Shown here piece by piece: positions 1-7,576 of a stretch of DNA of 64,000 nt. This DNA is from CAMLIZ01 sp966212505 (GTDB lineage Bacteria > Pseudomonadota > Gammaproteobacteria > Burkholderiales > Burkholderiaceae_C). The stretch's first letter is position 1. Each line of letters opens with the position of its first letter. The stretch covers positions 1 through 64,000 of the forward strand of contig CBIHRS010000004.1 of assembly GCA_966212505.1 (NCBI GenBank). Direction: 5' to 3'. A program made the translations under genes and the position numbers. Under the pieces are notes generated by a model. It ran no database searches. It had not been told where the DNA came from and was given only the letters and a program-made list of their open reading frames with translations.

Positions 1-1039
1 ACATCGTGGCCACCCAGTTGAAGATCTTCACGCCCGTGGGGATCGCGATCAGCATCGTCGCGTACATGAAGAACAGCTGGCCGGTCACCGGCATGCCGGT
101 GGTGAACATGTGGTGCGCCCACACGATGAACGACAGGATCGCGATCGAGGCGGTGGCGTACACCATCGAGGTGTAGCCGAACAGGCGCTTGCGCGCGAAG
201 GCCGGGACGATGGCGCTCACGATGCCGAACGCCGGCAGGATCATGATGTAGACCTCGGGGTGGCCGAAGAACCAGAAGATGTGCTGGTACATCACCGGGT
301 CGCCGCCGCCTTGCGCGGTGAAGAAGCTGGTGCCGAAGTGGCGGTCGGTCAGCGTCATCGTGATCGCGCCGGCCAGCACGGGCATCACCGCGATCAACAG
401 GTAGGCGGTGATCAGCCAGGTCCAGCAGAACAGCGGCATCTTCATCAGCGTCATGCCGGGCGCGCGCATGTTCAGGATCGTGACGATGATGTTGATCGAG
501 CCCATGATCGAGCTCGCGCCGAGGATGTGCATCGCGAAGATGCCGGCGTCCATGCTCGGGCCCATCTGCAGCGTCAGCGGCGCGTAGAGCGTCCAGCCGG
601 CAGCGGGCGCGCCGCCGGGCATGAAGAACGAGCTCACCAGCATGATGGCCGCGGGGATCATCAGCCAGAAGCTGAAGTTGTTCATCCGCGCGAAGGCCAT
701 GTCGGCCGCGCCGATCTGCAGCGGGATCATCCAGTTCGCGAAGCCGACGAAGGCCGGCATGATCGCGCCGAACACCATGATCAGCCCGTGCATCGTGGTG
801 AACTGGTTGAACAGCTCGGGGTTGAAGAACTGCAGGCCGGGCTGGAACAGCTCGAGGCGGATCAGCAGCGCGAGGATGCCGCCGATCATCAGCATCGTGA
901 AGCTGAACAGCAGGTACAGCGTGCCGATGTCCTTGTGGTTGGTCGCGAAGACCCAGCGCCGCCAACCGGCGGGCGCGTGGTGGTCGTGATCGTGGTGATC
1001 GTGCGCGTGGCCGCCGTGGTGATCGAGAACTGCACTCAT
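1..1039 (-). CDS. ctaD: Cytochrome c oxidase subunit I, C-terminus outside window
   Basis: Catalytic subunit of a haem-copper terminal oxidase in the inner membrane, reducing O2 to water and pumping protons. The first 346 codons are visible from ATG 1039; the family is about 530 residues, so the 3' third lies left of the window. Seen: a His/Asp-rich N-terminus (HHGGHAHDHHDHDHH), the entry HKDIGTLY, a haem-ligand His in TTMHGLIM, the D-channel region NWMIPLQIGAADMAFARMNN, the CuB/Tyr cross-link motif GHPEVY and the CuB pair AHHMF. All signature residues in the visible part are intact, so an A-type oxidase is well supported. It follows coxB by 24 nt on the same strand and is probably co-transcribed with it. 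Confidence 0.97.
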   Translation of the reverse strand, partial: MSAVLDHHGGHAHDHHDHDHHAPAGWRRWVFATNHKDIGTLYLLFSFTMLMIGGILALLIRLELFQPGLQFFNPELFNQFTTMHGLIMVFGAIMPAFVGFANWMIPLQIGAADMAFARMNNFSFWLMIPAAIMLVSSFFMPGGAPAAGWTLYAPLTLQMGPSMDAGIFAMHILGASSIMGSINIIVTILNMRAPGMTLMKMPLFCWTWLITAYLLIAVMPVLAGAITMTLTDRHFGTSFFTAQGGGDPVMYQHIFWFFGHPEVYIMILPAFGIVSAIVPAFARKRLFGYTSMVYATASIAILSFIVWAHHMFTTGMPVTGQLFFMYATMLIAIPTGVKIFNWVATM

Positions 1040-1063
1040 GACTGATTCCTTTCGACGATCTCT

Positions 1064-2236
1064 TTACTGGACAGCGGCGACTTCGGAGGGCTGCACCGTC
1101 TGGCCGGTCTTGTTGGACCAGCTGTTCTTCGTGTAGGTGACCACGGCGGCGATCTCGGTGGCCGAGAGCGTGCCCTTCCAGGCCGGCATGCCCTTGTCGG
1201 GGCGGCCGTGCAGCACGGTGGCGATCTGCTGGCTCTTGTCGGCGGCCAGCACGACCGGCGAGGCATCGAGCGGCTTGACCGGGCCGGCGCCCTTGCCGTC
1301 AGGGCGGTGGCAGGCGGCGCAGTTGGCGGCATAGACCTTCTCGCCGCGTGCCATCAGGTCGGGCTGGGTCCAGACCTTGGCGGGATCGTCGGCCGCGGCG
1401 GCCATCGCCTTCTTCTTGCCCTCGACCCACTGGGTGTAGTCCTGCTGCGACAGCACCTTCACGTGGATCGGCATGTAGGCGTGCTCCTTGCCGCACAGCT
1501 CGGCGCACTGGCCGTAGTAGTCGCCGGGGGTCTTCGCGCGGAACCAGGTGTCGCGCACGAAGCCGGGGATCGCATCCTGCTTGACGCCGAAGGCCGGCAC
1601 CATCCACGCGTGGATCACGTCGTTGGCGGTGGTGATGATTCGGATCTTCTTGTCGGCCGGCACCACCAGCGGGTTGTCGACGCGCAGCAGGTAGTCGTCG
1701 CCCACCGGCTTGCCGGCATCGGACGCCTCGCGCTGCGTGACATCGAGCGTGGAGAGGAAACCGATGCCCTCGCCTTCGCCCTTGAGGTAGTCGTAGCCCC
1801 ACTTCCACTGGTAGCCGGTGGCCTTGATCGTGATGTCGGCGTTGGTGGTGTCCTTCATCGCGACCACGGCCTTGGTGGCGGGCAGCGCCATCAGGATCAC
1901 GATGAAGAACGGCACCACCGTCCACGCGATCTCGACCTTGACGCTCTCGTGGAAGTTGGCCGCCTTGGCGCCCTTGGATTTGCGGTGCTTGATGATCGAA
2001 TAGAACATCACGCTGAAGACCGCGACGAAGATCGCCGTGCAGAGCCACAGCATCATGTTGTGCAGCCAGTGCTGCTCGGTCGAGATGGCGGTGACGCCCA
2101 CCGGCAGATTGAGCTGATTGACACCAGGCCCGCCGGGCAGGTCGTTGACCGCCATCGCCGCCTGCGTGGCGAACATGGCGCCCAGCGTCAGGACCCCAGC
2201 CCTCAGCCGGTTCACAAAGGTTGTCATTGTCTTCAT
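1064..2236 (-). CDS. ctaC: Cytochrome c oxidase subunit II with fused C-terminal cytochrome c domain
   Basis: Receives electrons through a CuA centre and passes them to subunit I. 390 residues from ATG 2236 (a second ATG at 2227 is possible; the frame extends further upstream but only into sequence that overlaps DUF2244). Order: signal peptide ending AMA near residue 28, two membrane helices about 58-80 and 100-120, a cupredoxin domain with the CuA motif CAELCGKEHAYM, then a class I cytochrome c domain with CAACH and a distal Met in GMPAW. The fused haem domain makes this a caa3-type subunit II, longer than the roughly 280-residue plain form. It lies 10 nt after DUF2244 and 24 nt before ctaD. 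Confidence 0.96.
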   Translation of the reverse strand: MKTMTTFVNRLRAGVLTLGAMFATQAAMAVNDLPGGPGVNQLNLPVGVTAISTEQHWLHNMMLWLCTAIFVAVFSVMFYSIIKHRKSKGAKAANFHESVKVEIAWTVVPFFIVILMALPATKAVVAMKDTTNADITIKATGYQWKWGYDYLKGEGEGIGFLSTLDVTQREASDAGKPVGDDYLLRVDNPLVVPADKKIRIITTANDVIHAWMVPAFGVKQDAIPGFVRDTWFRAKTPGDYYGQCAELCGKEHAYMPIHVKVLSQQDYTQWVEGKKKAMAAAADDPAKVWTQPDLMARGEKVYAANCAACHRPDGKGAGPVKPLDASPVVLAADKSQQIATVLHGRPDKGMPAWKGTLSATEIAAVVTYTKNSWSNKTGQTVQPSEVAAVQ

Positions 2237-2246
2237 CGTTGTCACT

Positions 2247-2804
2247 TCAGTTCCAATCCGAATCTTCGACACCGCGCAACGCGCGTCGCAGCTCCTGCGC
2301 CAGCACGGAGCGCCACTGCGGCAGCAGGTAGCGCCCCACGCGGGCCCGCTGTCCCTGGCCCGACAGCTCGACCAGCGAATCGTCACCGTGCTGCGGCTCC
2401 ACGCGCACCCAGCTCGCCCGGAAGGCGGTATGGTCCACCCGCCGGCCGTACTGGTGCTCCACGCGCAGCAGGCCGTCCTGCAACGTCAGCGTTTCTTGAT
2501 CGGCGGCATGGCGTGCGTAGCTCAGCACGGCCCAGCTGAGGGCGGCAATCTCCAGGCCGGCGAAGGGCAGCACCAGCGTTGCGCCGTGCCACCAGAAGAA
2601 GAGGGAGATGATCAGCGAGACCGCGCACAGCGAGAGATACACCGCGAGCAGCTGGCGCGGCGCCAGCGAGCAGTTGCGCTTGAGCACCCACCGCATCACG
2701 ACACCGCTCGGAGAGTGCAGGACCTGCGCGAAGCGCCAGGGCAAACGCTGCGACGCGGAAGGCGTCGGCGCAGGCCAGGGGCTCGGTATGGAGGTCGCGG
2801 TCAT
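2247..2804 (-). CDS. DUF2244 membrane protein upstream of coxB
   Basis: Small inner-membrane protein of the DUF2244 family, often found next to cytochrome oxidase genes; its biochemical role is not established. Seen: the family entry WVLKRNCSLAPRQL near residue 40, two hydrophobic helices (around AVYLSLCAVSLIISLFFW and the LPFAGLEIAALSWAV stretch), then a soluble tail with VEHQYGRRVDH and a C-terminus rich in Arg/Leu. Start is uncertain: ATG 2804 is used here, GTG 2828 lies in frame upstream, and neither has a clear Shine-Dalgarno sequence. It ends 10 nt before ctaC on the same strand, so it probably heads the oxidase operon. A role in oxidase assembly is inference from position only. Confidence 0.85.
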   Translation of the reverse strand: MTATSIPSPWPAPTPSASQRLPWRFAQVLHSPSGVVMRWVLKRNCSLAPRQLLAVYLSLCAVSLIISLFFWWHGATLVLPFAGLEIAALSWAVLSYARHAADQETLTLQDGLLRVEHQYGRRVDHTAFRASWVRVEPQHGDDSLVELSGQGQRARVGRYLLPQWRSVLAQELRRALRGVEDSDWN

Positions 2805-2959
2805 GCTCTCGGGTATCGGTGGGCTCACTCATCGAAGCGGTGGATCCTCACCGCTTCCGGAAACCACAGCGCCGTATGAAGGCACCATGACGCAGATCAA
2901 CCCAAGGAGTTTAGCAGGCGAAGATGGCCGGCCATGCCTCAGGAAAACGCCCGGTTGCG

Positions 2960-3871
2960 CTAGGAGTGGCGCGGCGATCGCACCATCTCGCGCATCGCGT
3001 CAAGCGACACCGAGGTCTGCGACTGCACGCGCGGCCGCGGCGCGGGACGGAAGGCATGGCCATAGACGATCTCGAAGCGCAGCGCGACTCGGCCCTGCGC
3101 ATCAGCCCGCGCGGCCAGCGCTTCGATGAGCCGCCGCTTCCAGCGCGGTGTGCGCAAGCCGGCCGTGCGGCGCGGATCGGCATTGCCGCCCAGGCCGCGC
3201 AGTTCGTCGAGCAGCGCCTCGGGTGAGGTCCAGGTCAGGGTCAGCGTCTCCTGGTCCATCACCGGGTCGGCGAAGCCGGCATGCACCAGCATGTCGCCGA
3301 TGTCGTGCATGTCGACCAGCGGCGCCATCGGCGAGCCCCAACCGAGCTGTGCATACAGCTCGCGCAGCTCGGGCAGGGTGCCCGGGCCCAGGGTCGAGAA
3401 CATCAGGAAGCCATCGACCGACAGCGCACGATGCCACTGCGCCATCAGCGCCGGCGGATCGGCCGCGCCCTGCAGCATCATGTTGGCCCACAGCAGCTGA
3501 CCGGCGCCGGCCGGCAGTTGGTCGGGCGTCACCACCTCGGGCGCCGCGCCGGTCCAGCGCTTCGGCGACCACCAGGGGCGCTGGCGCTGTGCGCGGCTGC
3601 GCACTTGCCATGCGGCATCGGGCTCGACGATCCAGCGCTTCGCATTGGGATAGGCGGCCGCCAGCACCTCGTCGCTCGCGCCGAGCGCGCCCCACCACTC
3701 GACCACCGACTGCGGCTGCATGCGGATCACCGCGAGCCGCTCGGCCATGCGGCGCGCCACCTCGGCATGCAGCCACGGCGCCTCGGTCCGCCCTGCCAGG
3801 CGCCGCAGCACGGCGTGCACCGCCCGCTCGTCAAGAGTGCGGACAGGAGCGGAAGGGGCGGTCTCGGGCAT
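2960..3871 (-). CDS. BioC-like methyltransferase homologue with degenerate SAM motif
   Basis: 303 residues, resembling Burkholderiales proteins annotated as BioC (malonyl-ACP O-methyltransferase, the entry step to the pimeloyl chain of biotin). Later elements of the fold are recognisable: LLWANMMLQGAADP (the motif after strand 4), DGFLMFSTLGPGTLPELR (strand 5) and MHDIGDMLVHAGFADPVMD. The expected glycine-rich motif I is missing: the corresponding stretch reads VVEWWGALGASDE instead of a D-x-G-x-G-x-G pattern. Known: motif I contacts the SAM amino acid moiety. Inference: SAM binding is altered or lost. Start ATG 3871 overlaps an in-frame ATG of comF on the other strand. No other biotin genes are nearby. 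Confidence 0.75.
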   Translation of the reverse strand: MPETAPSAPVRTLDERAVHAVLRRLAGRTEAPWLHAEVARRMAERLAVIRMQPQSVVEWWGALGASDEVLAAAYPNAKRWIVEPDAAWQVRSRAQRQRPWWSPKRWTGAAPEVVTPDQLPAGAGQLLWANMMLQGAADPPALMAQWHRALSVDGFLMFSTLGPGTLPELRELYAQLGWGSPMAPLVDMHDIGDMLVHAGFADPVMDQETLTLTWTSPEALLDELRGLGGNADPRRTAGLRTPRWKRRLIEALAARADAQGRVALRFEIVYGHAFRPAPRPRVQSQTSVSLDAMREMVRSPRHS

Positions 3872-3881
3872 GGGGCGGCAG

Positions 3882-3887
3882 TATATT
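3882..3887 (+). promoter_or_regulatory. -10-like TATATT just ahead of comF GTG
   Basis: TATATT sits in a GC-rich context, 6 nt before GTG 3894. If used as a -10 box, transcription would begin at about the start codon and give a leaderless comF mRNA. No convincing -35 hexamer is seen 16-18 nt upstream, so this is weak evidence. Confidence 0.3.
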
Positions 3888-3893
3888 GAGCCG

Positions 3894-4628
3894 GTGCCTC
3901 CCGCTCTTGTGCTCACCGGCTTCTCCCGTCTTCTCGGTCAGGGACCGAGCCTGTGCGCCGTGTGCCGGCGCTGGACGGCCGGCCAGCTGTGCAGCGACTG
4001 CACCGGCCGCTTCGCTCCGCCGGTGCCGCGCTGCCTGCAATGCGGGCTGCGCCTGGGCACCGGCCAGCCACGCTGCGGCGCCTGCCTGCGCGAACTGCAG
4101 GCCCCGGTACAGCGCACGCTCGCCGCGGTCGACTACGGCTTCCCCTGGGACCGGCTGATCACCGGCTTCAAGTTCCACCATCAGCTCGAACTCGCCGGCG
4201 CGCTGGCGCGGCTGGTCGAGCAGGCAGCGCAAGCCTCGCCCGAAGGGCTGGCCGTGGACCTGCTGCTGCCGATACCGCTGAGCCCGCAGCGGCTGCGCGA
4301 GCGCGGCTACAACCAGGCCTGGGAGCTGGCGCGGCGGCTCGGCCGCGGGCGCGGCGTCGAAGCGCGGGCCGAGGTGCTGCTGCGCATCAAGGACACCGCG
4401 CACCAGCTGGGGCTCGACGAGGCCGAGCGGACACGCAACATGCGCGGTGCCTTCCTCGTCGATCCACGCGAGGCGCATCGCGTGGCGGGCCGGCGCATCG
4501 CGCTGGTCGACGACGTGGTCACCAGCGGCGCCACCGCCTCCGAGGCCGCACGCGCGCTGCTCGCGGCCGGGGCGGCGCAGGTGCAGCTGTGGGTGGTGGC
4601 CCGCACGCCACCGCCGGATGCGCGCTGA
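3894..4628 (+). CDS. comF: ComF family phosphoribosyltransferase-like protein
   Basis: Competence-associated protein F (GntX/ComFC type), implicated in DNA uptake or in linking transformation to single-strand DNA handling; its catalytic activity is uncertain. Seen: four zinc-type Cys pairs in the first 70 residues (CAVC, CSDC, CLQC, CGAC), a middle region YGFPWDRLITGFKFHHQLELA typical of the family start with its conserved Lys, RLRERGYNQAWELAR, and the PRPP-binding loop IALVDDVVTSGAT. About 244 residues, the usual length. Start is uncertain: GTG 3894 is chosen because of the -10-like hexamer just upstream; ATG 3870 with GGAAGGGG upstream and GTG 3909 are in frame. trmL follows 29 nt later. 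Confidence 0.9.
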   Translation: MPPALVLTGFSRLLGQGPSLCAVCRRWTAGQLCSDCTGRFAPPVPRCLQCGLRLGTGQPRCGACLRELQAPVQRTLAAVDYGFPWDRLITGFKFHHQLELAGALARLVEQAAQASPEGLAVDLLLPIPLSPQRLRERGYNQAWELARRLGRGRGVEARAEVLLRIKDTAHQLGLDEAERTRNMRGAFLVDPREAHRVAGRRIALVDDVVTSGATASEAARALLAAGAAQVQLWVVARTPPPDAR

Positions 4629-4657
4629 AGAGGGTGACGGCACAATCCGCGCCCGCC

Positions 4658-5131
4658 ATGTTCAACATCGTCCTCGTCCACCCGGAGATCCCGCCCAACA
4701 CCGGCAACGTGATCCGCCTTGCCGCCAACACCGGCTGCGCATTGCACCTGATCGAGCCGCTGGGCTTCTCGATGGACGACAGGCTGCTCAGGCGCGCCGG
4801 CCTCGACTACCACGAGTACGCGCCGGTGCGCCGCCATGCCTCGTGGGCCGCCTGGCTCGAGGCCGAGCAACCGCCGCCGGACCGCTGCTTCGCGTTCACC
4901 ACGCGCGGCAGCCGGCCACTGACGGAGGTGGCCTTCCGGCCGGGCGACTGGTTCGTGTTCGGCAGCGAGACGGCCGGCCTGCCCGCGGAGATCCGCGATG
5001 GTTTCTTCGGCGAGGCGCAACGCATCCGCCTGCCGATGCGGCCCGGCCAGCGCAGCCTGAACCTCAGCAATGCGGTGGCGGTGACGGTGTTCGAGGCCTG
5101 GCGGCAGAACGGCTTCGCCGGCGGCGCCTGA
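4658..5131 (+). CDS. trmL: tRNA (cytidine/uridine-34 2'-O)-methyltransferase TrmL
   Basis: SPOUT-class enzyme that methylates the ribose at the wobble position of tRNA-Leu isoacceptors, using SAM. 157 residues, the family length, beginning MFNIVLVHPEIPPNTGNVIR, which is the standard N-terminus. The SPOUT knot region is present: FVFGSETAGLP, IRLPMRPGQRSLNLSNAVAV and VFEAWRQ. ATG 4658 has no strong Shine-Dalgarno sequence, but CACAAT lies 11 nt upstream. It follows comF on the same strand with a short gap and converges on gpsA, 9 nt away. Confidence 0.95.
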   Translation: MFNIVLVHPEIPPNTGNVIRLAANTGCALHLIEPLGFSMDDRLLRRAGLDYHEYAPVRRHASWAAWLEAEQPPPDRCFAFTTRGSRPLTEVAFRPGDWFVFGSETAGLPAEIRDGFFGEAQRIRLPMRPGQRSLNLSNAVAVTVFEAWRQNGFAGGA

Positions 5132-5140
5132 CCTCGACGG

Positions 5141-6121
5141 TCAGCCTTCGGCCTTGGCCTCGCGCCGCATCAGCGCGCTCACGGCTTCCTGCGCGGAGAG
5201 CTTGCCTTCGAGCAGGGCCACCACCACCTCGGTGATCGGCATCTCGACGCCCGCGGCGCGTGCCCGCTGCAGCACCATGCCGGCGCTGTAGACGCCCTCG
5301 GCTACATGGCCCAGCTCGCGCAGGATGTCGGGCAAGGCCTTGCCGCCGGCGAGCATCAGCCCGACACGCCGGTTGCGCGACAGGTCGCCGGTGGCGGTGA
5401 GCACCAGGTCGCCCAGGCCCGACAGGCCCATGAAGGTCTCGATGCGACCACCCAGCGCCACGCCCAGGCGGGCCATCTCGGCCAGTCCGCGCGTGATCAG
5501 CGCCGCGCGCGCATTGAGGCCCAGCTGCAGCCCGTCGGCGATGCCGGTGGCAATGGCCAGCACGTTCTTCACCGCGCCCCCCACCTCGACACCGACCGGG
5601 TCGTTGGAGGTGTAGATGCGCAGCGTGTCGCCATGGAAGGCGTCCACCGCCTGCTGGCACAGCGATTCATCGAAGCTCGCGGCCACCAGCGCCGTGGGGC
5701 GACCTGCGGCGACTTCCTGCGCGAAGCTCGGGCCCGAGAGAACGCCGGAGCGCGCCTGCGGCCGCACCGCGCGGGCCACTTCGTGGCCGAGCCAGCCGGT
5801 GCCGGCCTGGAAGCCCTTGCAGAGCCACAGCACGCTGGCATCGGGCGGCAGCGCCTGCAGCATCTCGCGCAGCGCCGACATCGGCGTCGCGATGACGATC
5901 AGGCCCGGTTCGCCATGGGCCAGCGAGGCCGGCAGGTCGGCGCTGAGCGTGAGCGAAGGCGGCAGCGCCACCTCCGGCAGGTAGCGCTCGTTGCGCTGCA
6001 CGGCCTGCATGCGGGCCACCTGGTCCGCATCGCGTGCCCAGAGGCGGGTCGGATGGCGCGCGGCAGCCTGCACGGCCACGGCCGTGCCCCAGGCGCCCGC
6101 GCCCAGTACCGTGATGTTCAA
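5141..6121 (-). CDS. gpsA: Glycerol-3-phosphate dehydrogenase [NAD(P)+]
   Basis: Reduces dihydroxyacetone phosphate to sn-glycerol 3-phosphate, the backbone for phospholipids, in the cytosol. 326 residues. Seen: Rossmann motif VLGAGAWGTAVA at the N-terminus, LWLCKGFQ, SGPSFAQEVAAGRPTA, the catalytic Lys in GGAVKNVLAIATGI, and LSGLGDLVLTATGDLSRN. The start codon appears to be TTG at 6121, overlapping the secB stop in a TTGA arrangement, which suggests translational coupling. It is last in the rhodanese-grxC-secB-gpsA run on the minus strand. Confidence 0.96.
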   Translation of the reverse strand: MNITVLGAGAWGTAVAVQAAARHPTRLWARDADQVARMQAVQRNERYLPEVALPPSLTLSADLPASLAHGEPGLIVIATPMSALREMLQALPPDASVLWLCKGFQAGTGWLGHEVARAVRPQARSGVLSGPSFAQEVAAGRPTALVAASFDESLCQQAVDAFHGDTLRIYTSNDPVGVEVGGAVKNVLAIATGIADGLQLGLNARAALITRGLAEMARLGVALGGRIETFMGLSGLGDLVLTATGDLSRNRRVGLMLAGGKALPDILRELGHVAEGVYSAGMVLQRARAAGVEMPITEVVVALLEGKLSAQEAVSALMRREAKAEG

Positions 6122-6585
6122 GCGTTGGCGGTCGGCGCTGCGCCGTTGCCTTCAGCCAGCTGTTGCTGCTGGGCTTCGAACATCGCCTGGAAGTTCACCT
6201 CGGCCAGCATCACCGGCGGGAAGCCGGCGCGCGTGCAGATGTCGGAGACGATGGCACGCAGGTAGGGGTAGACCATCTGCGGGCAGGCGATGCCGATGAT
6301 GGCCTGCAGCTGCTCTTGCGGGATGTTGCGGATCTCGAAGATGCCGGCCTGCTTGGCCTCGACCAGGAACAGGGTCTTGTCCTTGACCTTGGTGGTCACC
6401 GTGGCGGTGACGCAGACTTCGTAGATGCCGTCGGTGATCGGCTCGGCGGAGAGGCCGAGGTTGATGTCGACCTGGGGTTGCTGCTGCTCCAGCAGGATCT
6501 GCGGGGAGTTGGGCTGCTCCAGCGACAGGTCCTTCAGGTACATGCGCTGGATCTGGAACACGGGGGTTGCGTCTTGCTCGGCCAT
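6118..6585 (-). CDS. secB: Protein-export chaperone SecB
   Basis: Tetrameric cytosolic chaperone that keeps preproteins unfolded and hands them to SecA. 155 residues, the normal size. Seen: the N-terminal FQIQRMYLKDLSLEQPNSP, the substrate-groove region PQVDINLG, VTATVTTKVKDKTLFLVEAKQAGIF, and the late motif CPQMVYPYLRAIVSDICTRAGFPPVMLAEVNF. The alanine-rich C-terminal tail carries no Cys/His zinc-type motif, so SecA binding would rely on other contacts. It overlaps gpsA by 4 nt and follows grxC by 122 nt. Confidence 0.97.
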   Translation of the reverse strand: MAEQDATPVFQIQRMYLKDLSLEQPNSPQILLEQQQPQVDINLGLSAEPITDGIYEVCVTATVTTKVKDKTLFLVEAKQAGIFEIRNIPQEQLQAIIGIACPQMVYPYLRAIVSDICTRAGFPPVMLAEVNFQAMFEAQQQQLAEGNGAAPTANA

Positions 6586-6707
6586 GGCTGTTTGTCTCTG
6601 TAGAGAAAAGAGAGCCCGCGTACGGAAGTCGTCGCGGGCAGCTGCGGCGATTATGGCTTAGCAGCGCGAGGCACCCGGCCCCCGCGGACCGGGGCAAACC
6701 CCGGTGT

Positions 6708-6968
6708 TCAGGCGCCCTGCAGCAGCGGCATCAGGCCGCCGCGCTGGTCGAGCGCGATCAGGTCGTCGCAGCCGCCCACGTGCGTGTCGCCGATGAAGAT
6801 CTGCGGCACCGTGCGGCGGCCGGTGAGCTCGACCATGGTGTCGCGCTCGGCCGGGTTCAGGTCGACGCGGATCTCGTCGATCTGGTCGACGCCGCGCTGC
6901 TTCAGCAGCATCTTGGCGCGCTGGCAGTAGGGGCAGACCTGGGTGGTGTACATCTTCACGCGGTTCAT
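6708..6968 (-). CDS. grxC: Glutaredoxin 3
   Basis: Glutathione-dependent thiol-disulfide oxidoreductase of 86 residues. Seen: the active site CPYC at residues 12-15 in the context VKMYTTQVCPYCQRAKMLL, the cis-Pro glutathione-binding segment RRTVPQIFIGDTHVGG, and CDDLIALDQRGGL. A dithiol CPYC site indicates class I glutaredoxin rather than the monothiol iron-sulfur carrier type. It lies between the rhodanese gene and secB on the minus strand, an order conserved in Burkholderiales. Confidence 0.96.
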   Translation of the reverse strand: MNRVKMYTTQVCPYCQRAKMLLKQRGVDQIDEIRVDLNPAERDTMVELTGRRTVPQIFIGDTHVGGCDDLIALDQRGGLMPLLQGA

Positions 6969-7079
6969 ACGAGGCTCTGTGCAAGCGTCATGCCCGGCAG
7001 GGCGATGCTGGAATTGTCCCGGCTATCGCTTTGCCTTGTCGGCAACGCCGGCTTGCGGGACGTGATAGCGATCGAGGGT

Positions 7080-7484
7080 TCAGGCCGACTTCTCGACCGG
7101 CAGGTTGGCCTCGCGCCAGCCGGCCAGGCCGCCGGCGAGCGCCTGGGCGTTCTCGTAGCCCTGCTTCTTCAGCAGGCCGACCGCGCGGCCGGCGCGGGCG
7201 CCGGTGGCGCACACCACGATCAGCGGCAGCGCCTTGTTGGTGGGCAGGCCCTTGGCACCCTCGAGCGAGGCCAGCGGGATGTTGCGCGCGCCGGCCACGT
7301 GGCCCGCCGCGTATTCGGCGGGCTCGCGCACGTCGATCAGCACGCCCTTCTCCCGGTTGATCAGGCGCACCGCCTCGGCCGGCGTCACGCCGCCGCCGCG
7401 CCGCGAGAACTGGGGCCACACCAGGAGACCGCCCGACACCAGCGCGGCAAGAACGAGATACCAGTTGTCGAGCAGAAACTTCAC
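7080..7484 (-). CDS. Membrane-anchored single-domain rhodanese-like protein
   Basis: 134 residues: an N-terminal membrane helix (WYLVLAALVSGGLLVW) followed by one rhodanese domain. The catalytic Cys is present in VVCATGARAGR, and the CH2A region reads VLIDVREPAEYAAGHVAGARNIP. The family moves sulfane sulfur to thiols or cyanide, but the physiological substrate here is unknown. The anchor orientation would be consistent with a role near the membrane. It is the first gene of the rhodanese-grxC-secB-gpsA run, divergent from gpmA, with a perfect TATAAT on its strand about 30 nt before the start. Confidence 0.92.
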   Translation of the reverse strand: MKFLLDNWYLVLAALVSGGLLVWPQFSRRGGGVTPAEAVRLINREKGVLIDVREPAEYAAGHVAGARNIPLASLEGAKGLPTNKALPLIVVCATGARAGRAVGLLKKQGYENAQALAGGLAGWREANLPVEKSA

Positions 7485-7514
7485 GTTGGGTTTCGATGAG
7501 GGTACGAAGGGCGC

Positions 7515-7528
7515 GAATTATAGAATTC
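7515..7528. promoter_or_regulatory. Divergent -10 region between rhodanese and gpmA
   Basis: GAATTATAGAATTC in an otherwise GC-rich gap. On the minus strand it reads TATAAT (7521 to 7516), about 30 nt before the rhodanese start. On the plus strand it reads TATAGA/TAGAAT, about 50 nt before gpmA. The GAATT...AATTC arms make it a near-palindrome. -35 elements are poor on both sides. Confidence 0.5.
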
Positions 7529-7576
7529 AGAGCTTTGCCGTCCGGCCTCTTCTTTCCTCAACGACCGACCTCCACC

